Both the position numbers and the translations under genes were made by a program. Positions 34,386 through 44,747 of a stretch of 64,000 bases of DNA are shown piece after piece. Source of the DNA: Mantis religiosa (lineage: Eukaryota; Arthropoda; Insecta; Mantodea; Mantidae); assembly GCA_030765055.1 (NCBI GenBank), contig CM060952.1, positions 176,396,903 through 176,460,902 on the forward strand, written 5' to 3'. Numbering within the stretch: position 1 is the stretch's first letter; every line of letters begins with the position of its first letter. The notes under the pieces were generated by a model that was not told the DNA's origin, did not search any database, and worked only from the letters and a program-made list of their open reading frames with translations.

Positions 34386-35012
34386 TAGGCCAAGCTGTGA
34401 TTCCTTCTGTAGCAATGGATGGTATGCCTCAGAGTTTAATGTGTCAAAAACTACCACCAGTGGTACCCCACTTTAGTAGGAGGAATATCCACACATCATC
34501 ACTGCATCAGCACCAAATGTCCTGACGGGCGCTATACTCTCTGGCAAAAGCCTTTCCCCAAGTAGTCCTACACCCATACACGTTCATCGGACCGAACTAA
34601 CGTGGAAACTAGACTCGTCATTCCATAGAACCGATTTCCACTGCTTCAGTGTCCAGATGTGATGGTTCAAACACCACTTGAGTCTCTAAGGTTTATTCAT
34701 CTTTGTGATATGCAGCGTTTGCTCTTCCGTATTATCCGAGTTGGTGGGTCTCTGTTCACAAATTCCAATGGAAACAGACACGTTTGTCGCTGTTTAAAAC
34801 TCCTGTCTGATGGCAGCCATCGACTGTGTCCTATTCTTTACAATTTCACGGTTTAGAGATCTGTATTTCGGTTGGTCAGAATTGTGACCATTGTGACAAT
34901 ATTCATTGACCTTGCACTTACGTAGGACGAATTGTACTGCTGATTTGGGCCTGTTTATCTTATCTTTATATGGTCCTGCTAGAAAGCCCACTGAGGTGGC
35001 AGCCCACAATTA
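34386..35012 (-). pseudogene. Tc1-like transposase, N-terminal and central fragment
   Basis: Minus strand: SAVQFVLRKCKVNEYCHNGH and RSLNREIVKNRTQSMAAIRQ (N-terminal DNA-binding part), then LKQWKSVLWNDESSFHVS with the first catalytic aspartate in WNDES. GLLGERLLPESIAPVRTFGA, DAVMMCGYSSY and GVPLVVVFDTLNSEAY follow. Several stops are present. Ends where the second aspartate should follow. Could be the other half of the fragment at 32300-32590. Confidence 0.75.
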
Positions 35013-35309
35013 TGTCCTTATCAAAATCTGATAGCTTTGCACCACGCAGCATTTTGTTCTCAGTTTGTGTTCTTGCTCATTGCACACTGCCCACCGCCTA
35101 GCAACAGATAGAGACCACAACAGTCAAATTAAGTGCTGAATGAACTGCAAATTGTTATATTTAAGGAGAAATATCAAATTTAGATTTTAATAAAGTTCTG
35201 AATAAAGTACATTGTGTGTGTTTCTCTCGTATCAGGGTAACAAGCTCGCCTCTTTTTCTATAGTCAGCTGGCTTCCTTTGGAAAGGAAATAAATCCCACT
35301 GCTGCAAGC

Positions 35310-35470
35310 GTGTGTTCCCACGTTCAAGAGATCCTCAATTTGAATCTCATTCAGCGTGAGATACCTGGATAAGTTTTTTTTTCCTTTTTTTTTTGCCTTC
35401 TTTTTTCAGGAATTTCCCTTATCGTGAAATATGAATATAGGGTAACTCTGGGCTCATATGAGCATGATTT
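35310..35470 (+). repeat. degenerate SINE-A copy with T-rich interruption
   Basis: TGTTCCCACGTTCAAGAGAT, GAGATACCTGGATAAG, then an inserted T-rich run (35371-35406), then TTTCCCTTATCGTGAAATAT and GGGTAACTCTGGGCTCATAT follow the SINE-A order. Highly mutated. Confidence 0.65.
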
Positions 35471-35489
35471 CACGCATAGATCTCAGGTT

Positions 35490-35565
35490 TTACAGAGCTT
35501 AGAGTTGCCCAATATTCATTTTTCAGGATAAGAGAGACCCCTAGAACACCATACCCAGAATTTGG
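35490..35565 (-). repeat. SINE-A body fragment
   Basis: ACAGAGCTTAGAGTTGCCCA through TTTTTCAGGATAAGAGAGAC matches the SINE-A body on the opposite strand, facing the neighbouring copy. Confidence 0.6.
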
Positions 35566-35594
35566 CGTACACACAGCTGGTGAAAGAACAATTT

Positions 35595-35860
35595 TATTTC
35601 CATTAATGGACCTAATAGTGGTAGGACCAAAAAGCCTGCTCTTAAAGTACTCACATGTTGTAAGTCGCCGTTAAGGAGCTGTCTCAGGCGTATATGAGAA
35701 TTTCTTAGTGGTTTACCGGGATAAGAGTCAGCTGGAGAATTAATGTCATACTGGCACGTTGGCCAGGTAGCTCAATGGTTAGTGCAACCGGATGGAGACC
35801 GGTAGATCCATGTTCAAATCCCGGCTATCTCATTGAATTTTTCAGTCAGCCTCAAACTAT
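35595..35860 (+). repeat. SINE-B copy, plus strand
   Basis: Same order as the 313-bp array unit: CTTAAAGTACTCACATG, GTAAGTCGCCGTTAAGGAG, GGTTTACCGGGATAAGAGTC, ATGTCATACTGGCACGTTGG, then a tRNA-like segment CCAGGTAGCTCAATGGTTAG with B box GTTCAAATCCCGG, then GAATTTTTCAG. Non-tandem copy; confirms that sequence on both sides of the tRNA-like part is family sequence. Confidence 0.85.
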
Positions 35861-36044
35861 CTAGTAAATATTTTATTTATTAATGACCTGTCAATTGCCA
35901 GGACCTTATCAGCGTCTCCGGTATGCCAGAATTTCATCTCACAGTTCTTTTACATGGCAGTAAATCTATTGAAATGGAGCTGTCGGTTTTGGTACAGTTA
36001 AAAACCATCGGTATGGACCAAGTTTGAACTCTAACACCAATTTA

Positions 36045-36122
36045 TGCAGATAACCCATCGTGATCGAGATTCGAACTCAGGGCGTCTTGAATGTGAGGTA
36101 CACTGGTACCACCGCGCTGCAG
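36045..36122 (-). repeat. SINE-A head fragment
   Basis: GATCGAGATTCGAACTCAGG (intact B-box complement) followed by GTCTTGAATGTGAGG and TACCACCGCGCTGCAGAG. Only the tRNA-like end is present. Confidence 0.65.
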
Positions 36123-36689
36123 AGACTGGAACATATTCTTTTCCGTTTATACCTGATACTTAAAATTAATTTCTACAATTATTTTTGGAACCTCTTTTCT
36201 ATTTAATTCCTAATATTGGATTAATAAAATAACTAAAATGGCGTCCTGTTCTTTTCTTTTTAACAACATGAACCACAATTTCTATAAATTAAATAGTAAA
36301 CAAAACTTTGCATGAAGCCGTGAACATATATATCTGTCTGACAAAAGGTCCTGACAAAGTAAATCATTGGTCTGCATTGCCCAAACAGTGGAAGGAGGAA
36401 GCAAGGGCAGCGCAGCAGAATTCATCTTGGAGGGAAAGGATTTACTAAGACACTGTGTTTTACTCCGTGGCCCAACAATCCAGGGTTACCTTACGACCGC
36501 TGCATAGTCTGTCTCTGTCAATACATGGCATTATGGCTAGACTGTACTAATAAGACTGCATACGGTCTTCAAGGAATTCACGAAGTTAGTGCACTTTGTA
36601 TCATATAGAAGGAAAATCCGCGAGCTGCTATCGGGAAGACCTTGATACGGTCGATATCTCGTACTGACGATAATCATTGTCATGGAAGT

Positions 36690-36701
36690 ATGTCTGATAC
36701 C
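36690..36701. repeat. target-site duplication, left (ATGTCTGATACC)
   Basis: ATGTCTGATACC repeats exactly at 37242-37253, bracketing family C copy 1. Confidence 0.8.
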
Positions 36702-37241
36702 TCCCGTAGGGGAGGGGATCCGTCCCTTTCAGCTGCCGAGGTGCGGGCCTTGCGGACCCTTAGCACTCGTGGTACATCTGACGTTACTAGAGGAACCTCG
36801 GGCCGAACATTCGAGCCCTTCCCTGAATGGGAGTTGTTCGGATTGGGTTGGACTCGATATGGCAGTGTGTGCCTGACACCCACGGGGAATTGTGCACCTC
36901 AGGCCAGGCTACGGCCACCCGGAGGGGTAGAGGATTGCCTCATAACTCCCGGGTACCAGCCTGCAGAGCTAGAAGAAGGTATGCTAGTTCACCAAGCGGC
37001 CCCACCGAGGTTTTCGGTCGTCTTCCCTGCGGGGTTGACGAACGTAAGTGGCGTATCCACTTCCATCTGTCTTGACCCTGTAGTCGATGGGGTGGGGGGG
37101 TTTTTAGACTCAAGATATTGCAACAAGGAAATAACCCGGGAGTTCTTCATTGCTCCCGGGTAGGAGGCCCGGGTTGGAGGCCCGGGTCCTTGGTCCTACG
37201 GCTCCAGGACTATTGGGAGTAGAGCCTCTGGCGTTAAAAGA
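36702..37241 (+). mobile_element. unclassified GC-rich retroposon, family C copy 1
   Basis: A 540-bp GC-rich segment in AT-rich DNA, flanked by 12-bp direct repeats. Starts TCCCGTAGGGGAGGGGATCC, contains GACGTTACTAGAGGAACCTC and GGCCGAACATTCGAGCCC, and ends with GGTCCTACGGCTCCAGGACT and GGCGTTAAAAGA. A second copy on the minus strand at 57602-58093 has the same start and end and its own duplication, so the ends are real. The tail is only weakly A-rich. Open frames across it (for example 36642-37163) reflect GC content and are not conserved as a protein as far as I can see. Not assigned to a known SINE or LINE class. Confidence 0.7.
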
Positions 37242-37253
37242 ATGTCTGATACC

Positions 37254-37597
37254 ACGAGGTAAATCATTCATACATTTTTTTTCGATACGTTTAAGCTTTT
37301 AAGTGTTGGATTATTGAAGATGTTACGTTTTAATTTAGCTAGATTAAGAATGAAAGGAGTCGACAGTTTCGCTTTCGATTCCAAAGAATTCGCTTATAGT
37401 TTTAGATAAAGCTTGATTTCGTTTTCTGTGAGCGGATGAATGCAACATCCGTATACCTACCTACTCTTGTGGCTAAAGGAAAAGATGCAAAATAATGAGT
37501 GGAATATAGGTAGTTGTGTAATATCAAACTCTAAAATTAATAAAAAAAGCTGATTTTGATGAGTCACTAAGTTAGCTTGTGCAATACTCTGCCTCGG
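37254..37597. other. no recognisable feature
   Basis: AT-rich spacer between family C and SINE-D. Confidence 0.4.
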
Positions 37598-38130
37598 TTG
37601 TCTGGACTAGACTACTCTACGGAAGGGATTTCGCACGGAGGTACAACTTGGTCTGTGGTACCTATACCTCAAGTAGGACAACCCCAGAACTAAGGCTGAG
37701 ATGAGAGGAGGCACAGAGCGGCCAAACTTAGGAGTCACGACAATGCAAACGACAAGGTCCCGACTATTTACTAGTTGCATGCCAGCACAACCGGAACCAC
37801 AGCCGCCGTGGTCCGGCAACTACCCACCAGCTCGATCCGCAGACCGCAAACCGTTCTGCCGAAAGAGGAAGTGTTTATCTGGAGCGTTTCATCTGACCAT
37901 GCACCGCTAATACACCCGGCGACTCTTCTTAACTGAAACCGACCATCAGATGAGAGATTATGTGAAATGATAATGGAGATGAATTGGAGAGACAGACAAT
38001 TCGGGGCATGTAATTAACCTGCTCAGCATAACCTCCAAAGGAACATGGGTCAGGTAGGTCGGTTACGGGAATCGAATTCCTGAATACGGACCTACACGAA
38101 TGCCAACCTTAGTTTGCCTTGGTAACATAT
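37598..38130 (-). repeat. SINE-D copy, minus strand
   Basis: Complement gives the SINE-D order: a CCGACCTACCTGACCCATGT-type head, TGCTGAGCAGGTTAATTACA, TCATTTCACATAATCTCTCA, TGGTCGGTTTCAGTTAAGAA, a GC-rich middle and an end GTACCTCCGTGCGAAATCCC shared with the copy at about 20290. Good length. Confidence 0.75.
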
Positions 38131-38179
38131 TCTCCGCCATTACATTTACTTACTCAGTAGCAAAATCTGTGAATCCAAA

Positions 38180-38183
38180 AGAT
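38180..38183. repeat. 4-bp target-site duplication AGAT (left)
   Basis: AGAT immediately before TGCGGCATAC; the same AGAT follows the right LTR at 46072-46075. Four bases is the size made by Ty3/gypsy integrases. Confidence 0.8.
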
Positions 38184-39751
38184 TGCGGCATACCCGCATG
38201 TCAGATTTCAATTGGTTGGTGTTTACTTTTGATTTGGGTTCTAATTGGAGCTATGAGATCTCTTATCCTCAGGTGAATGGTTGTAGGAAATGGATTTGTT
38301 GATTGTTGGCTGCTCAGTTGCCTCAATAATACACTGGTTCGTTGCAAAAATGATTTAATTTCATTCTCACTAAGTTCGTTGATTCAGATTGATTTGTAGC
38401 GGTGACCACCTGTTACTAAACCTCCTAACAGAATTCTCTTACTTCTTTATACGGCGAATACTTTGCTATTATAAAATTCTTCTGCTGCCTCTCTTACGCT
38501 GGTTGCGTTATTCTTGACTTCCCTACATTTCGGACTTAGAAATCTTTGCTACTTCTTCTTCACGCGCACTAACACATCCTTCCCCTCGTAGTATGACTGT
38601 TGAAGTGATTTTCTCTTACGCTGGTTGCGTTATTCTTGACTTCCCTACATTTCGGACTTAAAAATCTTTGCTACTTCTTCTTCACGCGCACTAACACATC
38701 TTTCCCCTCGTAGCATGACTGTTGAAGTGATTTTCTCTTACGCTGGTTGCGTTATTCTTGACTTCCCTACATTTCGGACTTAAAAATCTTTGCTACTTCT
38801 TCTTCACGCGCACTAACACATCTTTCCCCTCGTAGCATGACTGTTGAAGTGATTTTCTCTTACGCTGGTTGCGTTATTCTTGACTTCCCTACATTTCGGA
38901 CTTAAAAATCTTTGCTACATCTTCTTCACGCGCACTAACACATCTTTCCCCTCGTAGCATGACTGTTGAAGTAATTTTCTCTTGCGCTGGTTGCGTTATT
39001 CTTGACTTCCCTACATTTCGGACTTAAAAATCTTTGCTACTTCTTCTTCACGCGCACTAACACATCTTTCCCCTCGTAGCATGACTGTTGAAGTGATTTT
39101 TCGTCTAGTCTGCGATTCAGTTCGCACTTTATTCTGATCCCCACTCTGACTCTTATCACATGACCAAAATAACTCACCCTTCTCCCCATTTCTCAAATCT
39201 TACATTATTATTGGTTTCTCATTTTATTTCGATTTTTCTTTATTGGTTAGCAAAACTCATCGAACTCATTGACGTTACATCCCACCGTGAGTTGGGTCAC
39301 GCCTACCCTGGGCTCTGTGTAACGGTATACATCGTTATCACCTCAGCAAAGTAAATCCTTTTAGGTCTTACGCTTGACCGCATCTTGAAAACCCTATTGT
39401 TCCTACACATTCTTGGTTATAGTTCTCAGACATTGAACCTTTCCTTAAACAAAGAGGCTAACGGTCACCTCTTCCTGTCTCCCCGACTTGTGTTCAGATT
39501 TTACAGAAATATTTTCTCTCCCTTACATGGGTTCTAGCATGTTAGTTGTCTTAAATTATATTCTTCCCATCTTATTCTTAATTAAACCGATATTTTAATC
39601 ATTACTCTAATTTCATTCTAATTTCATATTAATATGACAATATTTTATATTAGTTTAGCAAAGCATTTTTATTAATTTATCTTCTTTTTTTAATTCTCGT
39701 GATTTCAATTAATTCGCCACCTCCTAATCGCTGTCTGATACTGCGGTTACA
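38184..39751 (-). repeat. LTR (3' LTR of the minus-strand element), 1,568 bp
   Basis: Begins TGCGGCATACCCGCATGTCA and ends ATACTGCGGTTACA on the plus strand. Contains five copies of a 122-bp tandem repeat (38491-39100). Matches 44748-46071 closely. The expected polypurine tract beside it is not obvious; instead an inverted pair TTTGACAAAA/TTTTGTCAAA lies at about 39761-39810. Confidence 0.95.
38491..39100. repeat. 122-bp tandem repeat x 5 inside the left LTR
   Basis: CTCTTACGCTGGTTGCG begins units at 38491, 38613, 38735, 38857 and 38979 (the last reads CTCTTGCGC). Units are nearly identical. The right LTR has three. Confidence 0.95.
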
Positions 39752-40658
39752 TAATGCCCGTTTGACAAAAATGAAATGCACATTATTTAAATTTTGTCAA
39801 ACCCCCGTCATGACATTTTCTCCTTATATATCTTATAATTTCTCATTCCCTACTTGAAACATTTTTCGGTGGTCACCATTCCGTCATCTTCATCTGTGTG
39901 TTACTTTATACACATAGAGTGGTCAATATGGTACATCATATACATAGAATTATAGATATGATACATTACGTACATAGACAAGTACACTGTCGTACATGTG
40001 GTAATTACCCTATATACAAATAACATTCGTGATACCTCAACTATATATACACTTCACTGAATTATCCTTGTCTCACTTGACAAGGTACTTATTACATTCC
40101 TTAAGTACTACATTAATGTTACTATATTACAGTTTACAATATTACATTTTACATTCAATGATTTTTTTTAATATTATTATATTAACTTATTGGGACGTTT
40201 CTTTATCTTTCAGTCCTTCACCGTAAGAACATTCGTCCTCACATTATTATAGTTTGCGTAATGATGTCCAAATATGGTTACCTCTACCTGCACTCAGTTG
40301 TCTACCTGTAATCAGGTGTTTCATTTACCTGACAGTAAACATTGGCAGTTCATTGTCCTGTCTTTCCACTTCACTTTTCACTCTAAACTTTCTTTCACTT
40401 TGTCACGCCTAAGTCTGTGACCTTTACAATAACAATATAGCCTTTTGGCACATGAATACATCAGTACTTATACTATATTTACATTTCACAAATTATTTTT
40501 AAAGATCTTTCTAACATGTTCATTAGCTGTGGTTATTCTTATTACATTATCATTTTGTTTGTGCACAGGAATTTTGGAACTTGCAACTCCCACGCAGTGT
40601 TTGAATTTCAAACGAAAACTTTACCCGTACTAATTATATAACTTTTACTTGGTATTCT
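39752..40658. other. non-coding 3' region of the LTR element
   Basis: About 900 bp between the integrase stop and the 3' LTR. AT-rich, no env-like or other frame of note on the minus strand. Confidence 0.6.
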
Positions 40659-41321
40659 TTACATCTTCGTATATATAATTTCAATCACATTCACACCGGT
40701 GCTTCTTGGGTCTGCTCTGTACTGTTTACAACGTTTTTTTTTACGATATGGCCTTATTAGGGAGATGTTATATCTGCCTATCGGTTTACCATTTCTTGGG
40801 TGTATTAGAGCATACGCTCTGTCACCAAATATTTTCTCAATCCGGTATGGGCCTTTCCATAGCATATATAGCTTTTTAGTCTTCTTTCCTAACAAATCTG
40901 ACTTGTCGAACGATTTCACTAGAACTAAGTCGCCGACCTTTGGTTCCCAATTCTTCTTATACCGCAGTTTCTTTGCGTTTCTTTTCTCTACTTTTTCCAT
41001 TATTCTTTTAACAGCATTCTGGATCCGTTCTCGATCTGTCTCGGTCGTAACTGGTATACTTTCCGGAACACCCTCTATTATTGGTTCCTTTGTTAAATTC
41101 CTATGCAATTGGATAGGAGCATATCCTGTGGTTAAATTGACTGAATTATTGAATAAAAACTCAATATAGTTGATGTGGTCTATCCAAGTAGTCTGTTTCA
41201 ATGAACAAATGACTCGGAGATGAACACCTAGGTCTTTCAGTACGCGCTCGCTTGGATTAGAGCACGGATGGTACGACGTTGTATTATAGATGCGAATTCC
41301 GGCATCCTGAATGGTGTGCAC
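40659..41321 (-). pseudogene. integrase C-terminal part (gypsy pol)
   Basis: 220 codons. Opens within the end of the integrase core: NTTSYHPCSNPSERVLKDLG contains the third catalytic acidic residue (Glu25 of this frame), followed by the terminal core helices (WIDHINYIEFLFNNSVNLTT, GYAPIQLHRN). The C-terminal DNA-binding domain follows with VGDLVLVK and the GPY/F-type WKGPYRIEKI (about residues 150-160), ending with GRYNISLIRPYRKKK. The zinc-binding domain and the first two catalytic aspartates are missing because of the deletion joining it to the reverse-transcriptase start. The frame overlaps the upstream fragment by 85 nt. Confidence 0.9.
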
Positions 41322-41590
41322 TTATATTTGAATGGGGGAACATCATGTATCTCGAATTCATACTCAAAATCACTATAGGTCCCAGTGTGTTCCGAAAATG
41401 CATTTCTATGTTTACATAAAATGTTATAAAAAATCTCCTTTTCATGGTCATTAAGTAGGTTCGAGTTTGCTACTGTTTCTCTTATTCTATAGGTCATGTT
41501 TACGTTATTTTCGACTACCTGGAAATCATATGGTAGGGTAATTATCTCCTGTTCACCTGCTTCTGCCTGCCCAAGTCCGTATGACATCAT
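41237..41590 (-). pseudogene. reverse transcriptase N-terminal stub fused to integrase DNA
   Basis: The frame reads EKEIFYNILCKHRNAFSEHT and CTPFRMPE, the region that leads into the fingers of gypsy reverse transcriptases. It then runs into out-of-frame integrase DNA (FASIIQRRTIRALIQ) and stops. The palm with its YxDD motif, the thumb and RNase H are absent. The junction is near 41296-41310. It overlaps the protease-frame end at 41553. Confidence 0.85.
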
Positions 41591-42103
41591 CTGTCAACCC
41601 TACTTCTGCCGCTACGTACACTTCCTTATCATAGTTTCCCATCTCTTCAACTTCTAATAGATTCATCTTAACTAGCTCCATCCCTCCTATTCGTATAAAT
41701 TCTATAAAAAATGTTTCTCCATCTATTTCTTTTTCTTCATCTGTCAATCTTATCTCATTTTCTGCTTCCCTTGAGCTAAACGGAACTTTAACTATGACGT
41801 CTTTAATTTTGATTTCCAAGGCTTCCATTTGATAATTCAACTTAGCTTGAAGCGCATACAACACGTCATTACCCATAATAATGTCTACAGATAGCCTATT
41901 AATAACAAAACATACAAATTCTATTGTATCCTCCCCAATGGTGACTTTCAAAAGCATTTGTGTATTAATCTTTTGTTTGGCGCGACCTACCGCCAGAGTA
42001 CAATATGCACTTTTCACGGGCAATGTTTGCAATTTCATTCCATTGGTTTTTTTAAGTGATAAAAGAATGCTTGACTTATAGCTGAAACTGAGGATCCTGA
42101 ATC
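41553..42103 (-). pseudogene. retropepsin-type protease with a frame break
   Basis: The active-site DSGS is encoded on the minus strand at 42103-42092, in a frame shifted -1 relative to gag. Downstream the flap and C-terminal parts (FVCFVINRLSVDIIMGNDVL, the ILG-type motif) are in yet another frame. The switch lies at a run of seven A on the minus strand (plus T7 at 42047-42053). An in-phase A_AAA_AAA heptamer occurs there, so either a 1-base change in a homopolymer or ribosomal slippage could explain it. The gag stop and DSGS overlap closely. Confidence 0.75.
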
Positions 42104-44307
42104 TATTGTAATGTGCCATTTTTCTTTGCAGCAATACGTGGAGCATCTCTCACTTCTTGCAATTCTGTTAAGTGATTGTTTATTTGAGTACCGTTTTCTA
42201 TTTCTGTTTCTGTTTTATTTTGTACCACCCTACTCAGAGCTGTGTCCCTGTTCAAATTAAGAACTAGCGTGTTCATCCGGGTCCGATGCGGGACGTTTTC
42301 TATCGCACCCTGGAGTCGTTTCCTGTCTGCTGTTGTCGTATCTGGCCTTTCATCTACCTCGGGCGCCGCGTCCCTCGGTGTGGGTGGAGGAGAACGCACC
42401 CATTCTCTTGAGAGAAGTTTATTCCTCTGTCTTACTTCAGGTCTGTCTGTATTGTTCTCTCTACTAGCGTCACGTGGTTGATACTGTCTATTAGCTTCTG
42501 GTAGTCGGAACGTCGGTCTTGCATTCCCTCTTCGAAGAAATGGGGGGTGACCTCTATTTCCATTCCTAGTTACATGTACATATCTTATAGGGAAATTATA
42601 TGAATTTGAATTTGGTGGTCCCTGTCTCCCTCTATTGTTGTTAGGGAATTCCCTCGGGACGTGGGCATCGTATCTTTGACGAGTAGCCATATGGTTTGTG
42701 TTAAAATTTCGGGGATTGTGTGCCCTTTCCCCGTCATGATTATTATTATTCCACGGTCTGTGTGGATTGCTCACTGGCATTCGATTCTCATGTCTATTTT
42801 GTGAATTTTGCGTCCCAACGCTTTGTAAAGCTGTTAATAATGTAATTGCCTCTCTCAATGTCTGAGGTCTTGCTACCACCATGTGATTTCTAATGTTCTC
42901 AGGAAGGTGGGGCGTGAGAAGAGAAATCAGTTCGGCTTCCTGTAATGGAGGTTGTAGATATTTACTCATTTGCGAATATCTCAGGAAATAATCAGTAGAA
43001 GACTCTCCATTATTACCTTGGTATCGGCCATTTGTTATCTGATTCCTTACTTGGTATTGGACATTGGCGTTCCAATACTTTTCTAGGATAGCTGTTTTGA
43101 ACAACTCGTAGCTGCATCCTTCTCCCACAGTTACTCGTAGCCAATTAGGTTCGGCAGATTGTAACGCCCTTTGAACTATTATCATCTTATATTGCTCGGG
43201 TACACCTCTGATGACAAAATACTTTTCTAAGTCGGCCAAAAATTGTACTGCGTTGTCATTGCGACAATTAAATTTCGGGAGGGGCAATTCGCTTAGAAAA
43301 TTCATGTGCACTGGTGGATACATATTTACGTTTTGCATATTTACTTCGCTATTATTGCTGTTTTGAGGAGAGACAGAAGGGGCGCTAACCTGTTCGTTCT
43401 GCCTCTCTCCATTGTGTGTATGTATAGAACAATTGGAACTCTCAGGTACCTGCCCTTGCTGTCCCAGCTGTAAGCCAGTTACAGTATCTCTGATTTGAGA
43501 TATCTCGCTTACTGTTTCCCTCAACATTTGTGTATTTTCTGATTGAATATTTGTTACACGTGCTACCTTTTCTTTTAACTTCTCCATGTCAGCTGCTATA
43601 CTATTGTTTACAGTGTCAAACCGGTCATTTATCTCTCGTACAAAAGTTACCTGTGTCGTGGTCAGTTCATCTAATCTTATTCTTTCCTTATTAATTTCCT
43701 CCCCTATTCTATTTTCTACTCCTGCAACGAGAGATTTGGTAGCTTCTAGGTCACTTCTTATAGTACCTACTTCTCGCTGCAGGGCCTCTTTTACAGTCTG
43801 GATTTCCCCTGTTATTCCTTGAATTTTGACAGTGATTCTAGCTTCTGTTTCTTTCCCTTGGCTTGTAATTTGACTTAATTTTTTGTCCATAGCTTTGCTC
43901 TGATCTAGTAATTTAGTCTCTAGTGATTTGTCCATAGCTTTTACTGTTTGGTTCTGTTCTATTAATTTAGCTTCTAGTGATTGGTTCTGTTCTACTAATT
44001 TAGCCTCTAGTGATTGGTTCTGTTCTACGAATTTAGCTTCTAGTGATTGACTCTGAATAGTCATTTGCGCCATGAGTTTCTGGAGCATCTCTTGTAGATT
44101 TTCCATTACCCCAGGATTGTCACTTCTCCTATTTACATTTAAGCTACATACACCATTTACACCCTCATCTACTGATCCTATAACACTGCTTTCCATTGTC
44201 TCTTCATTAACAACTTCTAACTCTTTCTCTGTCTCATTAACTATTTGTTCCCCAGAATTTTCCATTTTAAATTTATTCTGTACGATCTTCTTATTTCTCA
44301 AAAGCAT
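42103..44307 (-). CDS. gag: gag polyprotein of the gypsy-type element, 734 codons
   Basis: Intact frame. Two near starts are possible: ATG at 44307 and a second Met at residue 15 (MENSGEQ). Residues about 68-140 form a coiled coil with decapeptide repeats around QNQSLEAKLVE, continuing as helical sequence to about 280. A retrotransposon gag domain follows at roughly 335-505, with LSELPLPKFNCRNDNAVQFL, EKYFVIRGVPEQYK and YFLRYSQMSKYLQPPLQEAE. The C-terminal part is rich in Arg, Asn and Pro (RGRQGPPNSN and similar). I see no CCHC zinc knuckle, so RNA binding probably relies on this basic region. The protein would assemble particles around element RNA. Confidence 0.9.
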   Translation of the reverse strand: MLLRNKKIVQNKFKMENSGEQIVNETEKELEVVNEETMESSVIGSVDEGVNGVCSLNVNRRSDNPGVMENLQEMLQKLMAQMTIQSQSLEAKFVEQNQSLEAKLVEQNQSLEAKLIEQNQTVKAMDKSLETKLLDQSKAMDKKLSQITSQGKETEARITVKIQGITGEIQTVKEALQREVGTIRSDLEATKSLVAGVENRIGEEINKERIRLDELTTTQVTFVREINDRFDTVNNSIAADMEKLKEKVARVTNIQSENTQMLRETVSEISQIRDTVTGLQLGQQGQVPESSNCSIHTHNGERQNEQVSAPSVSPQNSNNSEVNMQNVNMYPPVHMNFLSELPLPKFNCRNDNAVQFLADLEKYFVIRGVPEQYKMIIVQRALQSAEPNWLRVTVGEGCSYELFKTAILEKYWNANVQYQVRNQITNGRYQGNNGESSTDYFLRYSQMSKYLQPPLQEAELISLLTPHLPENIRNHMVVARPQTLREAITLLTALQSVGTQNSQNRHENRMPVSNPHRPWNNNNHDGERAHNPRNFNTNHMATRQRYDAHVPREFPNNNRGRQGPPNSNSYNFPIRYVHVTRNGNRGHPPFLRRGNARPTFRLPEANRQYQPRDASRENNTDRPEVRQRNKLLSREWVRSPPPTPRDAAPEVDERPDTTTADRKRLQGAIENVPHRTRMNTLVLNLNRDTALSRVVQNKTETEIENGTQINNHLTELQEVRDAPRIAAKKNGTLQ
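43895..44060 (-). repeat. short tandem repeats coding the gag coiled coil
   Basis: The plus-strand phrase TCTAGTGATTGGTTCTGTTC and close variants repeat about every 33 bp, encoding the repeated QNQSLEAKL units. Such in-frame repeats can change copy number without breaking gag. Confidence 0.8.
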
Positions 44308-44726
44308 TGAACTTCCCCTTTAAATTTTCTAATTTCCCTTCCAAAATACTTATTACTAAGACATTACATAGATATTGATCTCAATGAATGATATTACATT
44401 TACAAGAAAAATAAATTGAGTATGTGTAACTCACAGTTCTGTTGTACGGCTGTGGTGTTTATGTGATGTCCTTACCAATTTTTGTCGTGCTGCTCGTCGT
44501 CTAGTAGGCTCAGTTGATGTCGAAAGAACTTGAACTTCTCTCTTGGTTGGGGGAAAATTTTACTTGTTAGTTGTTTTTGCCGTCTTCTTCGTAGTCTCTG
44601 CTGTCCTCATCGTAGTTGTCGTCGTCGGTCTTCTCACTTCCCCTCGTAGTCGTCCTTCGTCGTCGTTCCTCTCACTTCTCCTCGTCGTTGTCGTCGTTAC
44701 ATTTCACCCATTTCCTACAATTCGAG

Positions 44727-44744
44727 GCCCTACGTTGGGCGCCA
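44727..44744 (-). other. primer-binding site, tRNA-Lys type
   Basis: Minus strand TGGCGCCCAACGTAGGGC, three bases inside the 5' LTR. It equals the tRNA-Lys1,2 primer site (TGGCGCCCAACGTGGGGC) except for one base. Confirms that the right LTR is the 5' LTR and that transcription is on the minus strand. Confidence 0.85.
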
Positions 44745-44747
44745 TTA

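Noticed and set aside
36642..37163. 173-codon frame in family C
   Set aside because: GC-rich repeat; several overlapping frames are open on both strands, and the second family C copy shows no clear corresponding long frame.
39011..39196. 61-codon minus frame repeated in both LTRs (also 45331-45516)
   Set aside because: Present in both because the LTRs are copies; no domain and no independent sign of coding.
39752..39830. Polypurine tract of the LTR element
   Set aside because: No clear purine run beside the 3' LTR on the coding strand; only an inverted TTTGACAAAA pair and a short GACGGGGG were seen.
43586..44323. Plus-strand frames opposite gag (78 and 83 codons)
   Set aside because: Shadows of the gag coding strand and its repeats.
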